Positions 1-8,120 of a DNA stretch of 40,608 nucleotides are shown in pieces. A model generated the notes under the pieces. It did not search any database, was not told the origin of the DNA, and saw only the letters and a program-made list of their open reading frames with translations. How positions within the stretch are numbered: position 1 is the first letter of the stretch; each line of letters starts with the position of its first letter. The translations under genes and the position numbers were made by a program. Location: assembly GCA_946555345.1 (NCBI GenBank), contig CAMNSS010000022.1, forward strand, positions 1 through 40,608. Reading direction: 5' to 3'. The stretch is from an uncultured Eubacterium sp. Its GTDB lineage: Bacteria; Bacillota; Clostridia; Peptostreptococcales; Anaerovoracaceae.

Positions 1-146
1 GGAACGCTTCCCTGCGGCAACGCCGTTCCAATCATTGCGTTCCTTATACCATGAATCCCCTCTGTCCTTCCGATTGGCATTCATGATTCAAGGAACGCTT
101 CCCTGCGGCAACGCCGTTCCAATCATTGCGTTCCTTATACCATGAA
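1..146 (-). repeat. 91-nt tandem repeat, palindromic family, left end
   Basis: Positions 1-55 and 92-146 are identical over 55 nt, giving a 91-nt period. Read on the minus strand each copy runs from a TATAAG box into GGAACGC, then a small hairpin (CGGC-GTT-GCCG), then the complementary arm GCGTTCC. The same family lies in the opposite orientation at 40463-40608. The 36-nt segments between copies are also related at the two ends, so this is a tandem repeat and not a CRISPR array. The contig begins exactly at a copy, so the true copy number is unknown. Positions 147-240 hold nothing I can identify. Confidence 0.85.
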
Positions 147-240
147 GCTCCCCTGTCCCGCCTCGTGTCCATTCGGAAGCAAATGCGGCAGTCACTTTCG
201 TCTGTCCGCCGCACCGCCTGACAATTCACAAAATGCCCGC

Positions 241-1125
241 TCACTCGATATTCTGCACCTGCTCGCGGATTTTTTCGATCTCGCTCTTCGTTTCCAGCAT
301 CAAAGAGGTAATCTCCAGGTCATTAGCCTTCGAGCCGATCGTATTCGCTTCCCGATTCATTTCCTGCACCAGAAAATCCAGCTTCTTCCCCACTGGGCCA
401 TTGCTCGCGGAGAGGATGTCCGCAAGCTGCTTCATGTGGCTGTCAAGCCGCACCAGCTCCTCCGTGATATTAGACTTGTCCGCAAACACGGCGGCTTCCG
501 CCAAAATCCGTTCCTCCGGGATAATCGAAGCATCGCCCAAAAGTTCCTGCATACGGCCGTTCAGCTTTTCCACGTAATCCTTCACCACCAGCGGCGCACG
601 GGTCTCTATCTTTCCCACAAGCTCCCGCACAAGCCCGCCGCGCATCATCAAATCCTCCGAAAGCTTCCCGCCTTCTGCCAGCCGCATCTCGTCCAGATTA
701 TCTGCCGCAAAGCGCACCGCCTGGCCGATTGCCGCAATCACTTCATCCTCATCCGCCACATCCGGCACGCTTTTCATCACGTCCGGCATACACGCCAGCA
801 ATTTAAGGTCGATCTCGCCTGCAAGCTGGTAGGTGCGCTTTAGCTCCGCCAGATTATCCATGTACTGCTTTGCCGCAAGCGCATTGAGCTTGATCAGCAT
901 ATCGTCCTCTGTAATATTCTCCACGATAACGGAAACCTCCGCCTTCCCGCGCCTCACCTTTTCCCGCACCAGCGCCCTGATTTTTTCTTCTGCGAAGGAA
1001 TACCGCTTAGGCATCTTGATATTAATGTCCGCATAGCGGTGGTTTACCGTCTTGATTTCAGCGATTACATTCCGCTTGCCATCGGAATATTCCCCGCGGC
1101 CGAAACCTGTCATGCTTTTTATCAT
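241..1125 (-). CDS. yicC: YicC-family endoribonuclease
   Basis: A 294-residue protein with the typical YicC N-terminus (MIKSMTGFGRGE) and the conserved C-terminal block around EMNREANTIGSK, which belongs to the DUF1732 part of the family. Members are ribonucleases that act on RNA and mRNA turnover. The frame is open 15 codons further upstream, but the start at 1125 is preferred because GGAG lies five bases before this ATG and homology begins here. It diverges from rqcH with a 69-nt gap. In many Clostridia yicC is followed by gmk and rpoZ; here the downstream side is repeat DNA at the contig end, so that neighbourhood cannot be checked. Confidence 0.93.
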   Translation of the reverse strand: MIKSMTGFGRGEYSDGKRNVIAEIKTVNHRYADINIKMPKRYSFAEEKIRALVREKVRRGKAEVSVIVENITEDDMLIKLNALAAKQYMDNLAELKRTYQLAGEIDLKLLACMPDVMKSVPDVADEDEVIAAIGQAVRFAADNLDEMRLAEGGKLSEDLMMRGGLVRELVGKIETRAPLVVKDYVEKLNGRMQELLGDASIIPEERILAEAAVFADKSNITEELVRLDSHMKQLADILSASNGPVGKKLDFLVQEMNREANTIGSKANDLEITSLMLETKSEIEKIREQVQNIE

Positions 1126-1194
1126 TTTTTCTCCATGGCCTTTCCGTTTGTGATAAAATAAGTATAGCACAGATACTGTAAGGAGGAAAGAAAT

Positions 1195-2886
1195 ATGTCA
1201 TTTGACGGCATGGCCACATTAGCGGCAGTAACAGAATTTAAAGATAGGCTTACCCTGGGCAAAATCGAAAAGATCTACCAGCCGCAGCCGGAGCAGCTCG
1301 TCTTTATCATCCATACGAAAGCGGGCAAGCAAAAGCTTTTCATCTCCGCCAGCGGCAGCCACGCTGCAATGTACCTGATCGAAAACACGCCGGAAAACCC
1401 GCCTGCGCCGCCCGTCTTCTGCATGGTGCTGCGAAAGCACCTCAGCGCCGCGCGCATCACCGATATCGTGCAATACGAAAACGACCGCATCGTGGAAATC
1501 CTCCTCGAAACCGTAAACGAGCTGGGCTTTTCCGTGAACAAAAAACTCACCGTGGAAATCATGGGGAAACACAGCAACGTATTTCTCATCGATGTCGCTA
1601 CGGATAAGATCATCGACAGCATCAAGCACGTTTCCATCGACGTCAACCGGGCAAGGCAAATTTTGCCGGGAAAAACGTACCAATACCCGCCTTCCCAAAA
1701 AAAGACGCCTTTCATGGAAATCACGCAGGAGGATATCGAACGCTTCCTCACCGGCCAGCTCCAGCCAGAGCGCAGCCTCCTGGCAAACATCCAGGGGATT
1801 TCACCTGCCCTGGCGGAAAGCATCGCCGCCAAACAGGATGCCCATAGCTGCTATGAAACGCTGAAAAACCTAGCCAGTGCGGCGGCAAACGGGAACATTT
1901 CCCCCGTCGTTTACACCGACGAAAACGGCCGCCCCGTGGACTTTCATATCATGCCGCTTTCCGTATACGAGAATGCCTGCCGCGCGCTGTCCTTCGAGAC
2001 GCTAAGCCAGGCAGCCAGCTACTATTTCAGCAACCGGGAATCTTCCAATACCATCAAGCAGAAAGCAAGCGACCTGCTTCGCATCGTCAAAGCGCACTTG
2101 GATAAACTGCAGTTAAAAATGCAACGTCTGGGCGAGGATTTGCACAAAGCAGAAAACGCAGAGAAGTACAGGTTGTACGGAGAGCTTCTGACCGCCAACC
2201 TCCATATCGCCAAGGCGGGCGCTTCCTCCGTCACCGTCACCAGCTATTACGATGGAAACCCGCTCGACATCCCGCTCGACCCCAAGCTTTCGCCTGCGAA
2301 AAATGCACAGCGTTATTACAAAAAATACGGCAAATCGAAAACCGCCGTCAAGGAAAAGAAATTACAGCTTTCCGAGACCACCCGCGAAATCGAGTACCTG
2401 CAATCCGTGATGAGCTATATCGAAAAGGCGGGCAGCATCGAAGAAATCGAGCTTTTGCGGCAGGAGCTGACCGAAACGGGCTTTATCCGCTACAAGAAGA
2501 GCCGCCAAGAAAAAAACAAAAACGCCAAGCCGAAGCCTTACACCTACCGCCTGCCATCGGGAAGAACCGTGCTGGCCGGCAGGAACAACAAGGAAAACGA
2601 TTGGCTCACATTCAAAAAAGCCGCTACAAGCGACATATGGTTCCATACGAAGGATATTTCCGGATCTCACGCCATCCTCGTCCTGGACGGGCAAGAACCA
2701 ACAGAGGAAGATCTCTTTGCCGCTGCCGCCATCGCAGCATATCACAGCAAAGGAGCGGATTCGGAAAACGTCCCGGTGGACTATGCGAAAGCCCGCTATG
2801 TAAAAAAACCATCCGGGGCAAAGCCGGGGATGGTCATCTTCACGCATAACCGCACATTGTACGTCAACCCTAAGCTGCCGGAATGA
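1195..2886 (+). CDS. rqcH: NFACT-family ribosome quality control protein RqcH
   Basis: A 563-residue full-length NFACT protein. The order is an NFACT-N domain (about 1-130), a helix-hairpin-helix region (about 170-230), a long coiled coil (about 285-440) and a C-terminal NFACT-R domain (about 445-560). Residues D97-R98, in the context YENDRIVEI, match the DR pair that bacterial RqcH uses to recruit tRNA-Ala. By family knowledge RqcH binds stalled 50S subunits and adds C-terminal alanine tails; older annotations call it a fibronectin-binding protein. The ATG follows AGGAGG at good spacing. The gene is monocistronic and divergent from yicC, which fits two RNA or ribosome quality-control genes sharing a promoter region. 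Confidence 0.93.
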   Translation: MSFDGMATLAAVTEFKDRLTLGKIEKIYQPQPEQLVFIIHTKAGKQKLFISASGSHAAMYLIENTPENPPAPPVFCMVLRKHLSAARITDIVQYENDRIVEILLETVNELGFSVNKKLTVEIMGKHSNVFLIDVATDKIIDSIKHVSIDVNRARQILPGKTYQYPPSQKKTPFMEITQEDIERFLTGQLQPERSLLANIQGISPALAESIAAKQDAHSCYETLKNLASAAANGNISPVVYTDENGRPVDFHIMPLSVYENACRALSFETLSQAASYYFSNRESSNTIKQKASDLLRIVKAHLDKLQLKMQRLGEDLHKAENAEKYRLYGELLTANLHIAKAGASSVTVTSYYDGNPLDIPLDPKLSPAKNAQRYYKKYGKSKTAVKEKKLQLSETTREIEYLQSVMSYIEKAGSIEEIELLRQELTETGFIRYKKSRQEKNKNAKPKPYTYRLPSGRTVLAGRNNKENDWLTFKKAATSDIWFHTKDISGSHAILVLDGQEPTEEDLFAAAAIAAYHSKGADSENVPVDYAKARYVKKPSGAKPGMVIFTHNRTLYVNPKLPE

Positions 2887-2994
2887 ACGCCCTGCGCCCT
2901 CTTTGCTGCGCCGCCTTGATACCAGCTTTTCTGCGCCTGCTTTGCCGTCCGGTCCCGGGCAAAAAATGCGGCGGGCTTTTCAATCGTTTTTTGC

Positions 2995-3852
2995 TTACAA
3001 AGCCTCCATCCATTCGATCATCTTGGCAATCACCTCATCGCCCCGGCTGTCTGCATTGCCGTTATGGATTTCATGGAACAGGCCTGGCCACTCGATGTAT
3101 GTAATGGCATCGCCTTTTTCGGCCAGGCGTTTTGCGATGCGCCTGCTGCCTTCAATGCTGCAAATCTTGTCAGCATCGCCGTGCATCAAAAGCAACGGAA
3201 TGGCGGACGCCCTCCCGTTATCCTCCTGTGTGCCATCTTCAAGGCGCAGCCCGATCTCGAAGCCATCCACGGCGCACAAGGCCGATATCCTGTTATGAAC
3301 CATCGGGTTATCCTTGTACGGCTTCACCGACTGCGGATGGCCCAAGGTGTTTTCGTTGACCTCGGAACTAATGGTAAAGGATGGCGCAAACCTTGCGATA
3401 AGCTTTACCAGCTTGTACAGCGCCGCTGGAACGGGACGCACCAGCCTGATCCAGGGAGCGGATATGATATAAGCGGACAGTTTGTCATTCATCGCCCCCC
3501 TGTTCCTGTAATCCAACACGATGTTTCCACCCATGCTGTGGCCATACAAAACGATATCCTTCTGCGGGTACAGATGCGATGCATATTCCAAAAGTGCGCT
3601 GATATCCGCCAGCACTTCGTTTCTCGGCGCACAATGCCCTTTTTTGCCGATGGAATCCCCATGGCCCCGCAGATCAAGGGCGAGCGATGCGATCCCCTGC
3701 TGGCGAAAGCGTTCCGCCACCCGATCGAACCTGCCGCCATATTCCCCGATCCCGTGAACGATGCAGGCCACTTTCTGCGGATCTTCAAAAGGCCAGGAAT
3801 ACCCTTGGATCTTTCCTTCCGCAAGCTGTCTCAAAATAAAAGTTTCATACAT
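2995..3852 (-). CDS. Monoacylglycerol lipase-like alpha/beta hydrolase
   Basis: A 285-residue serine hydrolase of the alpha/beta fold (Hydrolase_4, monoacylglycerol lipase or lysophospholipase type). HGIGEY (about 33-38) is the oxyanion segment, GHSMGG carries the nucleophile S106, HGDADKI supplies D228 and the GLFHEIHN segment supplies H260, so the catalytic triad is complete. There is no signal peptide, so it is probably cytoplasmic and acts on lipid esters; the exact substrate is unknown. The ATG at 3852 follows GGAG at 8 nt. The gene converges with rqcH, and an A/T-rich inverted repeat (2959-2966 with 2987-2994) lies between the two ends, which I do not call a terminator with any confidence. 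Confidence 0.85.
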   Translation of the reverse strand: MYETFILRQLAEGKIQGYSWPFEDPQKVACIVHGIGEYGGRFDRVAERFRQQGIASLALDLRGHGDSIGKKGHCAPRNEVLADISALLEYASHLYPQKDIVLYGHSMGGNIVLDYRNRGAMNDKLSAYIISAPWIRLVRPVPAALYKLVKLIARFAPSFTISSEVNENTLGHPQSVKPYKDNPMVHNRISALCAVDGFEIGLRLEDGTQEDNGRASAIPLLLMHGDADKICSIEGSRRIAKRLAEKGDAITYIEWPGLFHEIHNGNADSRGDEVIAKMIEWMEAL

Positions 3853-3939
3853 ACCGCCGTCTCCAAATCAAGCAAATTTTCAAAAACCACTGCAACGGTT
3901 CAATAGATTTCCTAATTATTACAATCACCGTGCTTTTTC

Positions 3940-3968
3940 TTGAAAATTTTTCCTTTAAAAAATAAAAT
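3940..3968 (+). promoter_or_regulatory. Promoter of the small zinc-ribbon gene
   Basis: TTGAAA (3940-3945), a 17-nt spacer and TAAAAT (3963-3968) form a housekeeping sigma-type promoter in an AT-rich stretch about 75 nt before the 44-codon gene at 4045. Confidence 0.6.
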
Positions 3969-4044
3969 TCTCTTACACAACTTCATTCGCTAAAATCCGA
4001 CAAAATTCTACAGATGCCCGATCATCTGGGAAAGGAGGCGCACG

Positions 4045-4179
4045 ATGAAAAAAGCATGTACATTATGCGGCTGCACGTACGGGATACACACTTTCAAAGC
4101 CGGCCATGTATGTGAGGACTGTCTGCAAGAACTGAAAACAGATTATCAGTCTGACAGTCATGTGCACACCAAGAAATAG
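4045..4179 (+). CDS. Small CxxC-type zinc-ribbon-like protein
   Basis: A 44-codon gene. The ATG at 4045 follows a very strong shine-dalgarno (AAAGGAGG, 7 nt spacing) and a good promoter at 3940. The protein starts MKKACTLCGCTYGIH and has a second CxxC (VCEDC) about 19 residues on, then a lysine- and histidine-containing tail. Four cysteines in two knuckles suggest a structural zinc site. Small proteins of this layout, often uncharacterised, occur in Clostridia. It converges with the flavin reductase gene, whose stop is 11 nt away. No function is assigned; translation is well supported by the signals, the cysteine pattern and the codon content. Confidence 0.7.
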   Translation: MKKACTLCGCTYGIHTFKAGHVCEDCLQELKTDYQSDSHVHTKK

Positions 4180-4190
4180 TACGAAAAGTG

Positions 4191-4820
4191 CTATCTTTTG
4201 CGTCGGTTTTTCTGAATGGAGTTGTGCTTTTTCTGGGCATTTAACCGCTTTCTCGTCTTTGGCTTCATCACCGAAAACCCAAACCTGCCCAGCGGCGTTT
4301 TCGCAAGGGCGAAATAATGCCCGTGGTTATAGGCCACAAGCCCTGCCTCCTCAAGGCACAGCCTGCCCGTTTCATCCATCAGCGCTTCATCTACCGATAC
4401 GTTGACGATTTCCGCCAGGAACATATCATGCGAACCCAGCTCTTTCACCTCTGTCACCCGGCACTCGATATTGACGGGCGACTCTGCAATGGACGGGCAG
4501 GAAACCTCCTTGCTTTCTGCCGCCGTCAGCTTCAGCGCTTCAAATTTATCGATATCACGCCCGGACTTCACGCCGCAGTAATCAGCGGCAAATGCCAGCT
4601 TTTCCGTCACAAGGTTGATGACAAACTCTCCCGCAGCTTTGATAAACCTGTAGGAATGCCGCTCTTTCCTCACCGAAATATACGTCATCGGCGGCTCGGA
4701 ATTGACGATTCCCGTCCAAGCGATCGTGATAATATTTTTTTCTTCTCCAGTTCCACACGAAACCATCACAGCAGGCACCGGATTCAACATCGTTCCCGGT
4801 TTAAACGCTATCTTCGCCAT
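4191..4820 (-). CDS. Flavin reductase-like FMN-binding split-barrel protein
   Basis: A 209-residue member of the flavin reductase-like (FlaRed, FMN-binding split barrel) family. It begins with FKPGTMLNPVPAVMVSCG, followed by the ITIAWTGIVNSEPP segment and a PVNIECRV strand typical of the family, and ends in a basic tail rich in K and R. Members bind FMN and reduce flavins or act as electron-transfer flavoproteins; the partner is unknown. The ATG follows AGGAGG. It is the last gene of the minus-strand operon, 14 nt after rluD. Confidence 0.85.
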   Translation of the reverse strand: MAKIAFKPGTMLNPVPAVMVSCGTGEEKNIITIAWTGIVNSEPPMTYISVRKERHSYRFIKAAGEFVINLVTEKLAFAADYCGVKSGRDIDKFEALKLTAAESKEVSCPSIAESPVNIECRVTEVKELGSHDMFLAEIVNVSVDEALMDETGRLCLEEAGLVAYNHGHYFALAKTPLGRFGFSVMKPKTRKRLNAQKKHNSIQKNRRKR

Positions 4821-4834
4821 GCAAATTTCCTCCT

Positions 4835-5776
4835 CTATAAAACGCCGCTTCCAAGCAGGCGCAAAACCTTGCGAAAGTCCTCGGGCAGCGGGCTTTCAAA
4901 TTCCATATATGCTTGTGTTACAGGATGGGTAAACCCTAAAACGCCTGCATGCAGCATCTGCCGCTTCACGTGCAGCTTATCCGCCGCCTTGTGTTTTGCA
5001 GGCCCGTACAGCGCATCTCCCAGAAGCGGATGCTTGATATATGCCATATGAACCCTGATCTGATGCGTCCTTCCCGTTTCCAACGCCGCCTCTATGAACG
5101 TAAACTGCCCCAGCCGCTCCAGCACCTTATAATGCGTGACGGCATTTTTTGAATGGATGTCCGTAACGGCATTGCGCAGCCTGTTTTTGGGGTCGCGCCC
5201 GATCGGCGCATCTATCGTGCCTTCACCATCTTTGATATTATTATATACGATCGCACGGTAACGCCTGGTAATCGTATGCGCCGCAAGCTGCTGTGATAAA
5301 GCGCCATGCGCTTTGTCGTTTTTTGCCACCATCAGAAGTCCGCTCGTATCCTTGTCGATCCGATGCACGATGCCCGGGCGGATCACGCCGTTGATCGAAG
5401 ACAAATTCTCCCCGCAATGATGCAAAAGTGCATTGACCAGCGTCCCTGAAGCATTCCCGGCCGCCGGGTGGACGACCATCCCGGCAGGCTTATCGACCAC
5501 TAAGACGGATTCATCCTCGTATACGATGTCGAGGGGAATGTCCTCCGCTTCCGCAGAAAGCCGCCGCGGCTCTGGAATCCGCAAGCTGATTTTATCCCCC
5601 GTTTCCGCCTTGCGCTTTTTTTCCCTGCAAACGCTCCCGTTCACCATGACGCCATCCTGCGCAAAAAGCTTCTGGATAAAGCTTCGGGAAAAATCCTCCA
5701 AAGCCGCAGAGAGAACCAAATCCAGCCTGGTTCCGCTCATCTCTTCCGTTATGTCAATTTCTACCCGCTGCGGCAT
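4835..5776 (-). CDS. rluD: RluD-type 23S rRNA pseudouridine synthase
   Basis: An S4 RNA-binding domain (about residues 10-75) is followed by the RluA/RluD catalytic domain with the HRIDKDTSGLL motif, whose aspartate is the catalytic nucleophile. By family the enzyme makes pseudouridines in 23S rRNA. The frame is open to 5806 (TTG) with an ATG at 5785, but the ATG at 5776 has AAGGA eight bases upstream and leaves the usual short lead before the S4 domain. With this choice the gene starts just beyond the lspA stop; with 5785 it would overlap it, so translational coupling with lspA is likely either way. The lspA-rluD order is common in Clostridia. Confidence 0.92.
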   Translation of the reverse strand: MPQRVEIDITEEMSGTRLDLVLSAALEDFSRSFIQKLFAQDGVMVNGSVCREKKRKAETGDKISLRIPEPRRLSAEAEDIPLDIVYEDESVLVVDKPAGMVVHPAAGNASGTLVNALLHHCGENLSSINGVIRPGIVHRIDKDTSGLLMVAKNDKAHGALSQQLAAHTITRRYRAIVYNNIKDGEGTIDAPIGRDPKNRLRNAVTDIHSKNAVTHYKVLERLGQFTFIEAALETGRTHQIRVHMAYIKHPLLGDALYGPAKHKAADKLHVKRQMLHAGVLGFTHPVTQAYMEFESPLPEDFRKVLRLLGSGVL

Positions 5777-5777
5777 A

Positions 5778-6233
5778 TCATGCATCCTTGTTATGCTTCC
5801 TTTCAAAAAACAAGATATCCAGCACCATCAGCCCGCAGCCGGTGCAGATAAAAATATCGGCGATGTTAAATACGGGAAACACCCTGAAATCAAAAATATC
5901 CACCACATACCCCAGGCTCATGCGGTCGATGAGGTTTCCCAGGCCGCCCCCGCAGATAAATGCGATGGAAGCCAGCATCAGCTTATCCCACGATTTCCGC
6001 TTGCGAAACAATAGCACCAGCCCGGCGGCAATTACGGCGAGGGGAAGAGCCTCTAAAACCAGCCACTGTCCTTCCCACATACTGAACGCCGCGCCCTTGT
6101 TTTGCACGTACGTGAAATGAAAGATGTCCTCGATCACGGGAATCGTCTCCCACGGGTTCAAGTTGGATACCACCAAGTATTTCACCACCCTGTCAAACAC
6201 GATGACAAAAGCGGCGATCAGATAATAAACCAT
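5778..6233 (-). CDS. lspA: Prolipoprotein signal peptidase (signal peptidase II)
   Basis: A 151-residue membrane aspartyl protease with about four membrane segments. Family signatures are D14 and K18 in the first helix, NKGAAFS (45-51), GGLGNLIDR (96-104), VVDIFDF with the first catalytic aspartate (D112) and FNIADIF with the second (D126). It cleaves signal peptides of lipoproteins; the class D beta-lactamase-like lipoprotein at 38.4 kb would be a client. The start is the only plausible one, but its ribosome-binding site is odd: AAAGGAGG lies 25 nt upstream and a GC-rich hairpin sits between it and the ATG. Confidence 0.95.
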   Translation of the reverse strand: MVYYLIAAFVIVFDRVVKYLVVSNLNPWETIPVIEDIFHFTYVQNKGAAFSMWEGQWLVLEALPLAVIAAGLVLLFRKRKSWDKLMLASIAFICGGGLGNLIDRMSLGYVVDIFDFRVFPVFNIADIFICTGCGLMVLDILFFERKHNKDA

Positions 6234-6266
6234 ATGAAAATGGGGCGAAACCGCCCCGCCTCCTTT
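6234..6266 (-). promoter_or_regulatory. Ribosome-binding site of lspA bridged by a hairpin
   Basis: On the minus strand the divIVA stop overlaps AAAGGAGG. It is followed by one base, then a 6-bp GC stem (GGGGCG, loop GTTT, CGCCCC; 6242-6257), then eight bases and the lspA ATG. Linear spacing is 25 nt, too long; with the hairpin folded it becomes about 9 nt. The alternative reading is a weak attenuator between divIVA and lspA, but no U-run follows. Confidence 0.55.
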
Positions 6267-6879
6267 AGAATTTTACATTTCTTACGCTTCTCACTGTATT
6301 CTTGTTGTTTTGGCCGCGATTGCTCTCCGCATAATTATATGTTCCCCGTGATGGCTGCGGCGCATTGCCGCCGCTAGCGGCCGCGCTCCCGCCCGGCAAA
6401 TCATCGAAATCATCCACGCCCAGTTCTGGGAACATCTCGCCGCTGAGCGATTCAAACCGTTGCAGCTCTGATTCCAGAAGCTGTTTATACCTGGTCCTGA
6501 AATTGATGAACCTGGCCTTCATCGCCTCGCTTTCCTCGCTGATCCGATCAGCCATATCCCGCGCTTCCTTCTGCATCAGCTGTGCGTCCAGTTCTGCGTT
6601 TTTCAAAAGGATTCCAGCTCTTTTTTCTGCGCTGGCCGAAATATCCGCCATCAGGGTCTTCGCCGTTTCAAGCGTTTCCAGCACTGTCCCTTCCGTTCCC
6701 CTGTACCGTTCCAGCTCCTCTACCAGCCTGCTGTTTTCTTCTTTCGTCTGCCGCAGCTCGTCCAAAAGCCTTTCCAAATCGATGGTGATTTCATCGAGAA
6801 ATTCATTCACTTCCTCTTCTTTGTATCCGCGAACGACCCTCGTAAATTCCTTTTCCTGTATATCGATTGGCCTGATCAT
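6265..6879 (-). CDS. divIVA: DivIVA-family cell division/polarity protein
   Basis: A 204-residue protein. The N-terminal lipid-binding segment (MIRPIDIQEKEFTRVVRGYK, 1-20) has the R and F residues typical of the family, followed by a long coiled coil (about 25-150) and a disordered C-terminal tail rich in G, N, S and R. DivIVA binds curved membrane at division sites and poles and recruits partners. It lies between sepF and lspA, 26 nt after sepF, in the canonical Gram-positive division cluster. GGAGG precedes the ATG. Confidence 0.93.
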   Translation of the reverse strand: MIRPIDIQEKEFTRVVRGYKEEEVNEFLDEITIDLERLLDELRQTKEENSRLVEELERYRGTEGTVLETLETAKTLMADISASAEKRAGILLKNAELDAQLMQKEARDMADRISEESEAMKARFINFRTRYKQLLESELQRFESLSGEMFPELGVDDFDDLPGGSAAASGGNAPQPSRGTYNYAESNRGQNNKNTVRSVRNVKF

Positions 6880-6905
6880 ATTCTGCCTCCTTTGCTTTCA
6901 TCAAA

Positions 6906-7409
6906 TCACTTCCACGGATTCACGTCATCGGCGTTGCTACCGGCAAAATTATACGGCTTGCTGTCTCCCTGCGCAGAGATCGCTACGTTTTCAGGGGCAA
7001 AAATGAAGATATTGTTTGCGACCTTCTGCACGTTCCCGTTCAACGCATAGGTCGCGCCGCCTAAAAAGTCAAAGATTTTTCGTCCCGTGTCAGCATCCAG
7101 CTTCTCCAGGTTGACAATAATCGGTTTCCTGCTTTTGAGGCTGTCCACCAGCTTGGCGCATTCATCAAAACCCTTCGGTTCAATCACTACGAGCTTAAAC
7201 GCATTGGTCAATGCTTTCACCGTCCTGTTCTGCATAGGAACTACATTCGTCATATCGTATTTTGGGGCAGGCGCAACGGTCTGCCGCGTCTCGACTGGCT
7301 TCCTGTCATAATAGCTGTTTTTCTGGCTGTACTCTTCTTCTGCTTCTATTTCTTCCTCATCGTAATCCTCAAATCCCATTAAATCCTTAAATTTTGAAAA
7401 AACGCCCAT
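6906..7409 (-). CDS. sepF: Cell division protein SepF
   Basis: A 167-residue protein with the amphipathic membrane-binding N-terminus (MGVFSKFKDLMGF), an acidic linker (about 14-50) and the SepF core (about 65-150), which includes KPIIVNLEKLDADTGRKIFDFLGGATYAL. SepF anchors FtsZ to the membrane and polymerises into rings. Start signal AGGAGG. It directly follows yggS, with a gap under 10 nt, and precedes divIVA. Confidence 0.95.
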   Translation of the reverse strand: MGVFSKFKDLMGFEDYDEEEIEAEEEYSQKNSYYDRKPVETRQTVAPAPKYDMTNVVPMQNRTVKALTNAFKLVVIEPKGFDECAKLVDSLKSRKPIIVNLEKLDADTGRKIFDFLGGATYALNGNVQKVANNIFIFAPENVAISAQGDSKPYNFAGSNADDVNPWK

Positions 7410-7418
7410 GGCTACCTC

Positions 7419-8120
7419 CTATTTATTGTAGTTCCTCTCTCCGAATATTGCGCTGCCCACCCTGACCAGGTTCGATCCAGCCTCGATCGCAACAGGAAAA
7501 TCGTGCGACATTCCCATCGACAAGTATTTGAAATCCAGCCTTGGGTGATCGATCTTGCCAAACAGGTCATACTGTTTTTTTACCGCTTCAAAATATACCC
7601 TGATATCTTCCGGGGCATCCGCATAAGGCGCAATGCACATCAAGCCCCTGATCCTGACATTTTCACACGCCTCCAGGATTTTCTTGATCAGCGCTTCCGT
7701 TTCATCGGTGCTAATGCCGAATTTGCTTTCTTCCCCTGCGGAATTGACCTGGATCAGGATGTCCATGGTTTTATCGTGCGCCGCCGCCCGTTTATTGATC
7801 TCCTGCGCCAGCTTATACGAATCAACCGAATGAATCATGGATACCTTGTCGATGATGTACTTCACCTTATTGGTCTGCAAATGCCCGATCATGTGCCACC
7901 TGACGGGTTTTACCGCATCAAACTTGTCCATGATTTCCTGGACCTTGTTCTCGCCGATATCCGTAACCCCGGCGTCTATGGCGATGTTGATCTCCTCCGG
8001 CGTCCTCGTCTTGCTGACCGCACAAAGAAGCACATCGTCTGCGGCTTTCCCGCATTGCTGCGCGCAAGCGCTGATCTGTTCGTTGATTTTTGAAAGGTTC
8101 TTTCTGATATCCTCCATCAT
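7419..8120 (-). CDS. yggS: YggS-family pyridoxal phosphate homeostasis protein
   Basis: A 233-residue PLP-binding TIM-barrel protein. LLCAVSKTRTPEEI contains the Schiff-base lysine K37, and the family blocks VRWHMIGHLQTNK, GLMCIAPY and LSMGMSHDF are present. It regulates vitamin B6 and amino-acid pools and has no known enzymatic reaction. The ATG overlaps the stop of the upstream hlyD-like gene (ATGA arrangement) with AAGGAG inside that gene's end, so the two are translationally coupled. Its place ahead of sepF is conserved in Firmicutes. Confidence 0.95.
   Translation of the reverse strand: MMEDIRKNLSKINEQISACAQQCGKAADDVLLCAVSKTRTPEEINIAIDAGVTDIGENKVQEIMDKFDAVKPVRWHMIGHLQTNKVKYIIDKVSMIHSVDSYKLAQEINKRAAAHDKTMDILIQVNSAGEESKFGISTDETEALIKKILEACENVRIRGLMCIAPYADAPEDIRVYFEAVKKQYDLFGKIDHPRLDFKYLSMGMSHDFPVAIEAGSNLVRVGSAIFGERNYNK

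Noticed and set aside
1-146. CRISPR array (55-nt repeat with 36-nt spacers)
   Set aside because: The 36-nt segments are themselves related between the two ends of the window, no cas genes are present, and the repeat has a promoter-like box. It is a 91-nt tandem repeat.
2959-2994. Bidirectional terminator between rqcH and the hydrolase
   Set aside because: Arms are mainly A/T with a 20-nt loop and no GC-rich stem; too weak to call.
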